The notes beneath the pieces are model-generated. The model saw only the letters and a list, made by a program, of their open reading frames with translations, had not been told where the DNA came from and searched no databases. The translations under genes and the position numbers were made by a program. Positions 50,212 to 63,693 of a stretch of 64,000 bases of DNA are shown here, one piece after another (within the stretch, counting starts at the first letter, position 1; the number at the start of each line of letters is the position of its first letter). Origin of the DNA: Xiphias gladius. Lineage: Eukaryota; Chordata; Actinopteri; Istiophoriformes; Xiphiidae. The stretch covers positions 9,190,001-9,254,000 of the forward strand of contig NC_053416.1 in assembly GCF_016859285.1 (NCBI RefSeq). Reading direction: 5' to 3'.

Positions 50212-50830
50212 CGGTGGTGGACTGTTACTAAGTAGAAGAACAAATCTGAGGCGCTTGTACTTTACTTGAGTGTTTCCTTTTCAGGCTACTTTATATTTGG
50301 TCTCCGCTGCATCTAAGAGGGAAACACTGCACCTTTTACTCCACTGCATTTATCTGACAACTTCAGGAGACTAGTTGCTTTACAGATTATGATTTTACAA
50401 AACTTATGAGTTTATAACACATGATATAGTTATATACAGCACAGTAGGCTATACAGTATAATGCAGATAAAATTAACTTCACCTTGACCGGCTACAACAG
50501 TTAAAAGTAAATTACACATTAATGCATCATCGATAACAACAAGACAATATATAATACTATATCATTCAAAGGGGCCATTTTTCGTGTTTTGAGGCCTTTT
50601 ACTTTTGATACTCTACATTTTTCTAATAAACTTACATACGTTTGCTTAAGTGAATGATCTGACAACTTCCTCCTTTTGTATGTCAAGTTTTAATCTTCAG
50701 TAGTAACTATAGTTGTCAGATAAACGCAGGCTAGTGGAGTAAAACGTACAGTATTTCCCCCTGAAAAGAAGTGGACTTGGAGCATAATATAGAAATATAT
50801 AAGTACAAGTAAATTGTACTTATTTCAATC
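50212..50830 (+). repeat. hAT-like element, partial copy E
   Basis: CCGGTGGTGGACTGTTACTA, GCTTGTACTTTACTTGAGTG, TTTTACTCCACTGCATTTAT on the left. The right arm, ATATATAAGTACAAGTAAAT, is truncated before the outer terminus. Confidence 0.6.
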
Positions 50831-50925
50831 AATGCTGACGAGTATTCATTGATAAAGTCATAGTCGGGTATGGGCAGAAAATAAAAATAAACCAATTTAT
50901 TGTGGTAATGGTTGGAGGCCGTTTG

Positions 50926-50934
50926 TATAAATAG
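50926..50934 (+). promoter_or_regulatory. Candidate TATA box for TRARG1
   Basis: TATAAATAG, about 610 bp upstream of the TRARG1 ATG and followed by unspliced-looking sequence. Position alone supports this. Confidence 0.25.
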
Positions 50935-51544
50935 ACAGTGAGGTTCCTGCTAATCGTTGTAATGTGGCAGAATATGACTTCACAGGCGGACCTGAGTTAG
51001 TAGATGGCGCGCATATTAAGTGGCTTGTCGTTCATAGAGTCCACCATGCTGATCCAGCTGCTTCCCCCTGCGCGTAAATGGAAAGCTTTTTTACGCACCG
51101 CGCGTTCACTTCGAAGGAGGTTCAGTTGTTGGTTTTGCATTGTCACACGCCTCGCCTGCTGCATAAGCAGGCCTCAGACACCGGGGATGTGCCGTGGAGA
51201 TGTTAGGGATGCTGTAATACCTCACTACATAATGGAAGGGTTCGGGGTGGGGAGGGGGGGGAGTGGGGGTGGTAAAAGGCGAGGCGTGCGTCCGGACGCT
51301 CATCGCCAACTAAACGCGAGAGCGACTCAGTCATCAATAACAACTCGCTCATCAATAAGAAATTTTGATGGAGCTAGACTGCTTAATTAAATAGGTTGCC
51401 TTGAAGGTACTGGTCTCTCCGAATTTATAATATTGAATCTGATGACCCCAATGGAGAGCATCTGAAGGAGGACTCTTCAGCATCTACGGGACAGCGGCTC
51501 GGTCGGACAGATAATAAGACTTAGAGATTTCTGATCTTTCAGTG

Positions 51545-52382
51545 ATGGCCATTAACATTGATGCTGCCTTTGGCAAAAGCGCCCTCGGCGAGAGGGAAGT
51601 TTCAAATCTCAACGACTTCCAGGACACGGAGAAGCTGCTGAGCACCGCGACCTGCGAGCCCACCGGGCAGAGCAACATCAAACCGTCCGACTCCTTCTCC
51701 CTCAACCTCAGAGGGAGCGTCCGGTCCCTGAACGCGGACCAGAACGGGCACAGATCACCGCTGAAGACGGGCTCTGTGGGGCAGCTGGCGACCCCACCCA
51801 AATCCTCGTCCCGGCTCAGCCTGGGCCCGCTGCCCTCCCCGGTGCCGCCCGGGTCCTTACCCCCGACTTACTTCTGGCTCGCCGTGGTGTCCTGTTTCTG
51901 CCCCGCTGTGCCGCTCAACATATGCGCCTTGTGGTATGCAAGTGTGGTGAGTGTTACCTTCATATACAGCTCTAATTTCTTCATTATAACACAGTCTAGA
52001 CTATTATTACCTGTCTGTGCTCTAGATGCTTGGGTGTATTCCAATACAGTTGTAAGCTTCCTCTTTTCAAGCACTACAGGTGTTTTTGCTTCTATGTTGC
52101 ATTTAAATAAACCCCTGTTGGTCACCTCCTTCCCCTTTTTTCCCCCCATTAGTCGAGGTCTGTTCTCCATACAGGGGATATTGAAGGAGCAAGGAAATAT
52201 GGGCGTCTGTCTATGGTGTTCAGCTGTCTGGCCATGCTGCTGGGTGTGGCTGTCATCATCTTCATAGTGTTCACAATAGGTACTGAAGACCGACATATTA
52301 CAAACACACACTCACAAAGCTCATTGTAAAGTTGTGGATCTAAATTTTCTCTTTTCTCTGTCTCTCAGAGACGCAGCAGTGA
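51545..52382 (+). CDS. trarg1: TRARG1 (TUSC5), trafficking regulator of GLUT4, three coding exons, complete
   Basis: CD225/dispanin-family membrane protein; in mammals it acts in adipocyte GLUT4 vesicle recycling. Exons: 51545-51946, 52153-52279, 52369-52382; phases 0 and 1; 543 nt, 180 aa (human 177). Residues 1-105 are a polar, Ser/Pro-rich cytosolic tail. TM1 is about 106-134 (FWLAVVSCFCPAVPLNICAL, with the Cys pair typical of dispanins). The conserved loop is SRSVLHTGDIEGARKYGRL (135-153), aligned with MSRSSMQQGNVDGARRLGRL of human. TM2 is about 154-176, and the tail is ETQQ. The N-terminal half is little conserved with mammals. The start is the ATG in context GTGATGGCC. The 3' UTR runs to a poly(A) signal at 53353-53358. 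GOSR1 lies tail-to-tail. The family call is firm; which of the fish tusc5 copies this is, I cannot say. Confidence 0.9.
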
Positions 52383-53352
52383 ACTGTGGGATGGAAGGAG
52401 TCACACTCATCTGATCTCAAATTTGCACAGAAGAGAGAAGAGGAGGAGGAGGAGGAGGAAGGATGTCATTTTGAAGATGAAAAAAAAAGCACAAAATCTG
52501 AGTTGAAAACAAGCTGAAGAGACTCTAACTTACAACTTGTTGCTTTTTCTGCTACGGATGAAAGAAAGAAAAAGGAAAGAAGGTGCAGGTCGTTTCTCTT
52601 TTTCTGGCAACACTCATGTCCACTAACCCCACAAACTCAGGAACAAAGGAAGGAAGATGAAGGCTGCATAGAGAGCCATTGTGTCAGATCATCAGTCAGC
52701 ACATTCTGGGAGAAAGTGTAACTACTCATAGTCCAAACTCGTGGTGCACTGAAGTACACACATGCCCTACACACAAACAATTGGATGGCTCTACATTTTG
52801 ATTATTGGAAAAAAAAAAAAAAAAAATCATCATTAGCTGATAGGACGTCCTAAAGACAACACCAAAAAAACACACATAATACGTGATGTGAAGACTCAGT
52901 TAAATATTCCCTCTCGTGTTCAGAGAAAAGCAAAAGGCATCAGTGCACCTCTAGTTTGTAATGCAGCCACTGCCTGCTCTGTTTCTCTTAACATTTGCAA
53001 CTAAGGACTGACTTCATTTTGTTCAACACAGGATTTTGTGACTGTGGGAAGACGTATAAGCTGATTTCATAAACTGTTTACATTAAGTTTAAAGCTAATG
53101 TTCATTTATCACAACAATGCCCTAGTCATAGTGTGATATTTTGCTTCGCGTGCTACTATGATAAACTGAACAGATTCTTGTTGGGACTCTGCTGAACTGC
53201 CTGGATCTCTACACCTCATTATGTTTACGGTATACTGCGAGATGTGAATGGGGTTGTTCCCCCTGTATGCACTGTCCTTGGCACTCTGATTCGAATGTTT
53301 ATACATTTATACTGTATGACTGGTTTACTGTGCCATAGTTCTGCATGTCTGA

Positions 53353-53409
53353 AATAAACCCGAATGAGCATGACAAACTTGAAAGTGAGCTCATCACCTT
53401 TATTTTATT
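53353..53409. terminator. Facing polyadenylation signals of TRARG1 and GOSR1
   Basis: AATAAA on the plus strand at 53353-53358 (TRARG1) and TTTATT, the minus-strand AATAAA, at 53399-53404 and 53404-53409 (GOSR1). Cleavage of each transcript would fall inside or next to the other's signal. Confidence 0.6.
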
Positions 53410-53792
53410 AGGCACCGCCGATACTATATAAAAAAGTACGACATGCATAGTGCACAATCCCGGTAAAATATTGTTTCATACATTTATAAGGAGCTAAATT
53501 TACAACAGGATATAAGCAGCAAAATATAAATTCCCAGATGTAAGTGTTAACATAGTTCAGAAAATAAATAAAATCTCCAGTCTGAGAGTTGAAACTATTT
53601 CACTTTCAATTAAGACTTATTTTCAATGTCATGTTATCTTAAAATCCTTTCTTTTTAAACTGTTGTTTCAAGGAAAGTAAATTACAATAGAGGGAGAAAT
53701 ATATGAAAACCTTTTGAAAAGTCTCAGCAACATTGGACTGAGCTACAATGAAGATTTTTTTTGCTCTTCAAGAAGGTCAACTGACCAGTGAA

Positions 53793-56700
53793 TCAGTGGA
53801 AAGTGTATAGCAGCAGGAGTATGGTGCAGACGCCAATCACCCCGCCAAGAATTAAAGAGTCCCGCCTCTTGCGCAAATTGATTTTCTGGATGAGACCGTT
53901 GATGGCGGGGAAACGATCTGAGGGGCAAGGAAGTAAGGTGAAGGAAAATAATTAAGATCCAAGCTGGGTTTCCTTTCGTTGCAGTGAGTAAGAGACAGAA
54001 AGCAGCAGGGAAAACACATCAGCAACGCAACCAGGAAAAAGAATAAATGGAGCCTAATGGTGTAGTCTACTGTTTGTCATACAAGCTTTCACTGTAAGTG
54101 AGGCTCTGTTATCCCTGCTCAGCGTCAGCATGTGCTGCGGGTAGTTCTGCACAGATGCAGCTGAGACAAATCTGTGCAAATGTACTGTACAAGCAAAAGT
54201 GAGATTTTAAATTTTAACATAGAAAGGAGAGAAAGGGAAGGAGATGACTAAAAGGATAAAAGGATACTGGCCAAAGTTGTGACCCTGGTTTGAATGGACT
54301 TCAACATCCCACGCTGAAATGTGATGTTCTCTTTGGTAGCCATGGCGATGCTGTAGGAAGAGAAACCACGAGGGATTAGTGATAGGAAAAGAGGCATACA
54401 GCTGTCATCCATACTTTTAATGTTTTTGTTGAGGAACCAAAAGCAAGGGAGGTGTGATGGTCTGTTTTAATAGACCTGAATGTGCTCCGTTTGCTTATGG
54501 TGTGTGTGTGTGTGTGTTAATGTTGAGAGACTGATTGAGAGTTAAAGGAGAGAGGAAGGAGAGTGAACGGAGCAGTTAGGCTTACCTTATTGCGTTGTCA
54601 ATAAGTCTATCTGAGCTTTGAAAGTGAAACGGAAAAAAGAGACAAGTCAGTTCAAAGCAACTGAAATACCCTCATCTATTAAGTCTCCTACAAAGATTTA
54701 CACTGTATACAATCCTCTAAAAAGTGCCATCATTTAATGAATCTTTTCCAGCCCACCATTCAGCATTCATCACTTTTAACAAATCCTTTTGCTATAATTT
54801 CAAATTGTACTATTTGTAATTCTCCTGGATTACACAGAAAAAGCCTGTGCATGAAACCACACAGCTCTTTGGGTCTCTTATCACAAAAGGAGCGCTTCCT
54901 GTGATTCCTGCCAGACAGTAGAAAGTGCTGGTTAATGGAGCATTTTTGGGAAAGTCAGAGTCCGATTGGTCAAATCCAATCCCGTCGTAGCAGAACCCAG
55001 TTAGTCTCTATAATATACCTGCTTTGAACACATACAGTAGATGTATACATTTCATGATGGCAACCCAGTCCCTTGGTTAATTTTTTGTTCAGGTGCGGAT
55101 GAGCAAAACAGACGGATGGACGAAGCTGAGCCTGAACACACACACGGACGAGGTTTACGTCAGCTACCATTAGCAGCTGAGGTAAGTGATGGACAGAAAA
55201 ATGAAGTGTTCGGTCCAGGGCTGAGCAGAGCACATAAGGGCAGCAGTGTGCATCCTGGCAGACTCCACTGGAGACCAAAAAAATCAATACTGTGCTTTAT
55301 CCTTCCTCCATATATCTGTCCACTATCTACTTACTGCTGTCCTCTGACTTTTCTCTCAATCCTTCAGTAGCTGGCAGAGTCCACAGGCGAGGCATGGTTT
55401 TGCTTTTTTCAGCTTTCTTCACTTAATTTCTTCATATGTGGGACGAAAGTACTTTCCACTTTCATTAATCTTCACAAAGTAGTGTGAACCCGTTTGCGTC
55501 AAAGTTTCTTAAACTGTAGTATGGGCCTAAGTGGCCTATACTTAACTAAAAGAAATCAATACAAAATAAGTTTCTTTTTTCATTACATTTGTATTTTGTC
55601 AATACAGGAGAGTAGATTTAATATATCGGGACAGTATCCATATACAAGTTATCAGATCAAATGTGCATAATATGTCCATAATCCTGAACATTATTATTTT
55701 TGCATAAGCATACATACACGATACCACCCATATACATATAGCACTAATTAGTTGTCCAAAACAGCCTCTCTTTGCTCTTCCAGGCTCTAAAATCTCCCCT
55801 CCATCGTCTTCCTTTTCTACCCTCCTTCCTTTCCCCATTCTGGATCGTATATGAGTAAGAAAGCCAAATAAGGGCAGTCCAAACTGTCTCTTGGTTCCTT
55901 GCACACTTAGCAATGTACTGTTCTTATCTTTAGGCTTCATGTTGCTGTTCTCCTTGCCACTGAATTGATTCTGAATTGCGTACACAGTGGTAGAACTTTT
56001 CGTGTCTCCAGGTGTCCTACCGGGTTTTTACTGTGTTTATGTTTCCTGTTTTGCCTCAAAAAGAATTTCCTCTTGTGGGACAATAAAGATCCGAACTAAC
56101 CTGGACTGAACTAAAATACAAACCCAAAGAAAAATATAGCATCATTTTAGTGATAGTATATACGGTATATTTGTATAAAATCACAGACATTATTTGCCAA
56201 TCTGGGTTGTTTAGATTAGTTAAACTTGTTCCAGTGCCTTGGACAAGGCGTCAAGTTTATTTTCCTTCCCACCTTCAATCGCAGCTATGCAGAAATAAAG
56301 AGAAAGTATGTTTAATAACTCTTCTTCAGGTCTGGTCAGCGTGGTGAAGTATCTTCAAAAATCAAAACTTTAAAATATAGTAAGCACACACAATGGGCAG
56401 TTTTCTGCAAAGCTGCTTTTGGAAAGAGAGAATGAGATAAAGGCTGGACCCGGAATAACATGCATGGTTAAAAGCAGAGTGGTATTTAAAGTTTTAAACG
56501 TGTCTGCTCTGATGACAATTAAGTTTGGTTGCAGCAAGTGTGAGTTTTATGATGCTGTGCCACAGAAGGATATATTTAAGGGAAACACTTCTGGCGAGTT
56601 TTTAAGGCTGACAGGGTGAGCTACAGTTACTTTTGTTTATTAACAATTAGTCATGGAGCTAATGCTTGGTTTTGGTTGGTTTTCATATCCTAGTGGTGAT

Positions 56701-59700
56701 TTGTTGATTCAACGAAATGAAATGTGTCGCAGCATGAGCTCTATATATGTGAACATATTTTTGAAAATGTGGAATTTGATCAGATAAAACAATATTTTTC
56801 TTGTATGATTTTAAATATTTCAATGATTGCCTGCACTTCGAGTGGTTGATAAGACCTGAAAAGTGCATTTACCATTGTCTAATATCTCAGTTGACTTTTT
56901 TTTTGTCTATACACGATTCGATATTAAAATGATTCTGTGACAACTTCTCCATTCATTTTTGAAAATTATGTGTTGAAACAGGCCTTTAAATTTGTTTATT
57001 ACCAGTTCTTGGTTTCAGTATTGGAAACGTGTTAATTTAACTCCGTTTAAAACAAACAAACAAAAAAAAAACACTCTCCCCTCCCTTTACATTCTTGGAA
57101 ATGACGGAATAAACTGAGCCAATAAAACCTTTGCTGAAGCACAGACAAAAATGCCCTCATCTATCACACTCATGATCACACCTGTGCAGAATACCAGAGA
57201 AAGCACCAAATCAACCTCACGGCACAGGTCAGCTATCTCACACCCTCCATGCATGAGTGTCTTTTATGGCAACAAATCCATAACATTCAAACCACGGGAC
57301 TGAATCTCTGCATGCTGCAACAATACTCACTCCTCCAAGAAATGTCTAAATGTGCATCTTGTGGTGTAGCTATGAACAGAGTCAAGGAGGATAAAATTGT
57401 TGTGTGTGACAGCTGAAAACCCAGGTTTGCTGGCACAGAGGGATTATTTGGATTGATGCGTAATCTGAAATTGCTATGCCGGGTAACGTTACCTTCCTTG
57501 TGAGCTTGGCTACTGTGGAGCTTCTGAGGGAGCACTGAAGGTGGGTGCATTTGTTTTGCTGTTGGGTTCAAATATCAACAGTCTTTATCCAGAATCGCTT
57601 ACTCCTTCTTTAAAGAACCAAAAGGAAATAAGCCTGAGGTGTTGTCTCTGTTCCACAATGTATCTTTCATAAAAACACACACTAACAACATGATTTACAA
57701 ACAGCAGAGAAGAGCACAGAACTGCGGTTAGAAAACAATGGTTAATAATGACTTCCACCAATGTGAATTTAATATGGAGCTTGATCCTAAATCAGCCAGC
57801 TGTGCATGTTGGTTGGTTTATGTTTAAATTCCTCTGAAGATTTAAAAAAATAATTATTTAAACCAGAGACAGTGTATTCTCATCCTTTTTGTTTCTTACG
57901 ACTCATGATTAAATGTGTGTGTTGATCCCAGCCAGCACCCTTTGCTGATTCACAAGCCTTAATTCATATCTACGAACTCGAACTGAAAATGAAGTTCAGG
58001 TTAATGTCAGAGCTCAAACTGACTCGTGGTGATTTCGCAGTTTTCATCAGATTTTGTCCTCATCAGTTCATTCAGCATTCATCTAATTCATTAGTTCATG
58101 GAATTACACTTTGTTACTTTGACAGAGAAGATTGGGGGAAATGTAAAATGCGCTTGTTCTCTTAAACTAGGTCCTTTGGGAGGTGAACATTTCAGCACAT
58201 ACAATAGAAAAAGTTCTTGGTATTACATGTCAGCTGATGCAGCATTGTGGGGCGAAATCTCGCATACCTCTGCAGGAAAAAAAAGAATGCTGAACAAGCA
58301 AAACAGCCATTAACCGTACCAAGTCGGTTCTTCCTCATAAGACATGAACACACATGTGCAGGACACATATAAAAAGCAGAGTCTTTCCCCTCAATTAGAC
58401 AAGCTCACCTTCCAGCGCAGTAAAAAAAAAAAAAAAAGCGGAAGCCAGCGGGAGGATAAAGAGTGCATGTGTGTCAACTGCTGTCTTGTAAATTCAACAT
58501 ATTTATTTATCTAATTTTTTATTTTGCATTGTATATTGAGACTTTGGCAGCCTCTCTTACACTTTGCGCTAAAGTAAGATAATCCAACATTACAGCCCTC
58601 GCGTCGGGGCTGTCTTATTTCAAGTAAGACAGCCCTGACACGACAAACCCAAGAAGCTCTGAACAAGTGAGCGGCATTTCATCTGAATCAATTTTCATGA
58701 CACTCGCTGTTTTACCGTCCTCTTAGTCCTTCTGCGCCTGTCCAGTTTTCAGCAGGAACAATGTCGCAAAGTGGTAACACTGGGGCCAACCCAGGTAAAT
58801 CCAAGTTTGACTGTACTTTTCTGTCAGGGTGTCTTAACAGTTTCATTACGTCTATTTTTCTCATGACCACTCTAAACACACTGGACCCAAAACTTCTGAG
58901 GGCAACATCAGGGGCATCACTGTTACAGGAAATTTTTCTGAATTCATTGAGTCAGAGAACACCAATATAACACAATGCGAGCAATTACACATGTTGCTGG
59001 GATGGTGTGACCAATTTGTTTCTGATCCATTACTCATACTCAGATGTCAGCATCTTTGTGGCAAAAACCCTGAGTTTCTGTGACTAATTCTTCGCTCCTT
59101 CTCTCAATCCTTACATTTCAACTGGACAACTAGAAACCCAATCCAAGTACTGGCCAGATAATGTTGAAATGCTGGTGAAAACACAGGACACAATGGTTCA
59201 AAGAATCATTGTGATCAGATTGTAGATCAGCTCTACTTGTCACACAGGACAGAGTGACAGATGTGTGCATATGACATGGCATATGTGCTAATTTTCCCTG
59301 TGACTGCATCATTGTAAAACTATAACCTCCCAATTTCTGATCAATGTTTGTATTTTATTTTTTTCAAGCGCTCTTTGTCTTTCTCCCTTTTAGAAACTTG
59401 GCGTCCAGCATATAAAGGACACGTCCTCCAAAAATGATGATCCATTTGCTTCAGTATGTCATTTAACTGACACAAATTATTAGATGTCAAATTCATGAAT
59501 TCATACCGGTCAACTAGTCAGCAGAATGTAAAAGAAATGCAAGTGAAAATGCAGTATGATACTGTCTTTGGCTGAATATTTACAATTTTTTTTTTTTTTA
59601 AATATAACTGACCTTGCTGTACTGTGAGGGATCTTTCATCATTCATCCAAACACTGTCATGAATTTGCTTCAAATGTCGTTTCGTCTTTGTGATATAGTT

Positions 59701-62700
59701 TTTGTCCTGAAACTGACTAATCAGCGGTTGGCTTTTCCAAATGAGAACTGCAGAACGTAACGTAAAATCACTTGCTATAACTAGATCACACACTGTTAAT
59801 ATCCCTTTAACTTTCTATGGAACCAAAAAACTGGCCAGGTATCGTTTGGGTGGATCATAATGCAGAATGGAGAACACAGTGCCTACTATTTTTAATTACT
59901 AATTGCCTATAATCATTTTAATGGATGATTTTTACTTTTTAGCAAAAAAAAAAAGAAAAAAAAGAAAAAAAAGAAAGAGAAAACGAAAAATCTTGAATCC
60001 ATAAGGTTTTTTGACAGTGGGTGTTTTAGGAGGTGCAGGCGAGCTTGCAGGAGGAGGACGGCTCGTGTTGCACAGTAATATTGTAACTGGCAGGTCAGAA
60101 AAGGAACCTTTATATCTGTGCTCTGAGCTTAGGATAACACAAAGCAATTTGGTATGAAATAGATATTAATGTCAAGAAATCAAAAATTCAGACATTGGAC
60201 TGTGCAGCTAAAATAACCTGTAAATATTCATTTTTGGGATGTGAACATTTGCTGACATTTGCATCGTCCAGCACTCAAAAAAAAAATTCTTTGACTACTG
60301 AGGCCAGCTGAGTTTGTTTCAAGTTTTGTAAACAGACAAATTGTTTTAGAGAGGACAAGGCCAGGCATGACTAACTGTGCATATATTTTATTATTTGGCT
60401 GTTCCGCAGTAGTATTAGTAGGCCCGTTCACCATTATTACACAATCGCCTGATCGCTATCATTTGAGCTAACCACAATCATTTTGCACAGTTGGAAACTA
60501 ACAGAAATGTCATATTTCCATCACATTTTTCCCACGTTGTTTTCCACAGTTTGAGGTTTGACTGGCGCTCTTTTAATGCTGTGCCCCCTTCACTACTATG
60601 GTTTAATGACACGAGTAGAGAATTAGCACCAACAACTGTTTAGTTGAGCTGCTTAACTAACATAAGGTGTCTGCGTATTTTGAAACTATGTTTGGGCTTA
60701 TAGTATAATAGTGGCATTAAATGAACAGAAAAAGACAATTATTTGAATTTGAATTACATATTACATAATTATCTAGAGATAACGTTATCTAGAGATAACG
60801 TGACATAGACCTTGACATAGCCCCTTCTTGAAAACACAAACATTAATTTCCTGCAGATTCTAAGTGATGCAGAGTTTTTATAGAAATCTCTTACTTTCTG
60901 AGATGTTCATGTTCCTTCAGGAAGAGCTCAGTCTTTCTGTTATTCACCCCTGAGCTGCTCTTGTAGGACCTGAACAAGAAAGCAGAAGAGAGAGAAACAT
61001 GAACTGATTGGGAATTGGATGACAAGTAGTGATAGATACAATGACACATTTAATTGTTTGTCTTTTTTTGTCTGCCTTTATTTGATAGAGACAGTAAAGA
61101 ACCAGACAGGACATGTGGGGTGAGAGAGAGAGGGATACAACATGCAACAAAGGTCCCGGGCCAGAATCAAACTGGACGCCCCTCTGAGGTAAAATTTACA
61201 TAACAAGACTAAGAATCTACAGCCATGCTAACAGGTCTGTGAGGCTTTATTTAATTAGGCATAGGCTCACATATGGATTTGAAGCACTTATAATGTTTGC
61301 ATGTTGTAATTACCATGTTAACATTTGCTAATTAGCGCTGAACACACAGTACAGCTGAGGCCGATGGGGACGTCATTAGTTTTGCAGGTGTATGGTTGTA
61401 AATCAAAGTATTAAATAAGCTGAAATTTGAACCTGATGATGGCGCCAAATGAATATTAGGGGATCGCAGAGGGGAACATGAATGTGCGCACTAGTTACAT
61501 GGCAATCCATCCAATACTTGTTTATTTAGTCATTTGTTTAGACATTTTGTTAAAATCATAAATGGCAACCTCATCGTAGCACAAGAGGAAAAGTAGGGGG
61601 ATTGCCAAAGTCACTTCGATTCAATTTCTGGGAACCTTGAATGTCTCTACAAATTTTTTTTTTTTTTTTTAATCAAGCCATCCAGGAGACGTTGAGATAT
61701 TTCACAGCATAAGTGAAAACTTTGACGTGCTGATGGAGCTAGAGGAAAGGTCATGACGATTATTTTTAATCCAGTTCTGACAGACGAAATAAGAGTTTTG
61801 AAAATGTCACCTTGGGCTTTAGGAAATTGGATATTTTTCATAATCTTCTGACATTTAATTGTCCAACCGACTAATCAATTAATAGAGAAAATAATCAACA
61901 GACTAATCGATAATAAGAAAATAGTTACTTGCAACTCTAATTATATCCCAAAGCACACACATTTTTTTATATTCTCTCTCTGTTTGGGGGTGCAATATAG
62001 TTTAATTCCTCTCTTTTTTTGGTTGCTTAAAGAAAACCTAAAGCAACGCCTTACCCTCCATAAATCATGTTGAAGTAGCTTTGCAACTGGTTAAATCGCC
62101 ACCAAAAACAAGTTTTTCCTCCGTCTTCAGTCTGATCGAGGTACTTCACTCCTTCCTATTAACTGATGACTGGATGCTGATTATGTACTTCCTTCGTTAA
62201 GACTTTTAAGTGATTAGCTCTGCTTAACCCACAACTCTGTCCTCCATCTCTTATTTACACCATCCCCTCCTTATTTGGACTGATTATCAATTCATCATCC
62301 ATTATCTCCTCTGCCCCTCCCTCTCCCACTGTTTTTCCACACCTCTCATTTCTGTGGGAAAAATTAAAATTCACTTTCATCATTTTTGTAATCAGTCAGC
62401 ATCAGCTCAGGACAATGGCTCTCCCGCTCTCTGTCTCTCTGTCTTTCCGTCTGACTTTTTTGCTCTCCCAGTCCTCTCCTAATAGAGCATTTCTCTGTAT
62501 CAGGCAGGCCAGATGTAACCACTCTCCCTCAGCTTTGGCTAAATGAAAGCCTTGCGGTTTGATTTACTGTAGAAGGCACTTAGGAAAGATACCCCCAGAG
62601 AAAGAGAGCAATACAGAGAGAGGGAGGGAGATCGGCTGTTAAGAGGAGGTGCCTCTTTTTAGAGGATGAAACATGATAGAGAGAAAGGAGACTATCAAGG

Positions 62701-63605
62701 GAGGGCGAAATTCTGCAACAAACTGGAAACTTCTGCCTCCTACTGGTTAAGGATAACATAGCAGAAGTCCACTGAGGAGACAGAGCAGGGGAAGGAAGAG
62801 AGAGGAAAAATAAGGAAGGAAGGAAAAGAACGGACGGAAAGATGAACATGTTCAAAGTGGTGCAGAGAAAAACCAGGGATATAAGGAATTAATGAAAGAA
62901 AGACCTGCCTGTGCAAAACCAAATAAAGACTTAAGAGAGTAGTCCCGTGATTTAAAGTAGTGTTGCACTTCCATAAAATTGGGATTAAAAAAAAAACAAA
63001 AAACAGAATGTTCAAAATCATTACAATGACTTAGAGTACCCCAAGATAAAAACAACACAATTTCCAGCATCTAAGTATGTAGAGAAGTCTGATCCAAGGC
63101 TTCATTACAATACATCATTTAAAATAGCATTTGTATCTGGAGCAGAAATGATCAGTTCATTAGTTTGATCGACAGAAACTTAACCTGCAACAATTTTGAT
63201 AATCATTTAATAGTTTTATTTTTATTTGAAGTGTTTTATAAGCAAAACTGCCAAGATATTCGCTTCCATGAATATTCACATATGTGAAGCTACATGTGAA
63301 GATTTGTTGGTTTTTCAAAGAACATATTTGCTTAGAATAGTTTGCCATCGGAATACAGCCAACAGAGGTTTAAAAAAAAACAGTTTCACCTTGTTAATAT
63401 GAAGATTTATGCCGCAAAGCAAACCAAAATCAAATTAGATCATTTAACTCCATATGGGGTAGCTGTTGTGTAAGTATGAAGTTTCTACTATGTATCAAAC
63501 ACAAGAATGTGTCTACACTGAGTCACAAGCATAATTTCCCACAGGACAGTCACACATGGACCATAATGGCAGGACATTAAAAGTAATTTAACTGCTTTAG
63601 CACTG

Positions 63606-63693
<88 letters not shown>

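Larger units (their letters stand above)
48331..51544. other. Intergenic / upstream region of TRARG1
   Basis: Holds two abutting hAT-like copies (49940-50830). TATAAATAG at 50926-50934 could be a TATA box if the TRARG1 5' UTR is about 0.55 kb and unspliced. ATCTTTCAG just before the TRARG1 ATG could instead be an acceptor joining an upstream non-coding exon. A GC-rich patch lies at 51040-51310. No other coding exon seen. Confidence 0.4.

Noticed and set aside
51004-51390. 128-codon open frame upstream of TRARG1
   Set aside because: Low-complexity Arg/Gly-rich, probably 5' flank or UTR; no family resemblance and no donor joining it to TRARG1 in phase.
51868-52311. 147-codon minus-strand open frame across TRARG1 exon 2
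   Set aside because: Antisense shadow of TRARG1 coding sequence.
61210-61235. CTACAGCCATG resembling part of miR-132/212
   Set aside because: It belongs to the interspersed repeat copy 4 and has no matching hairpin arm.
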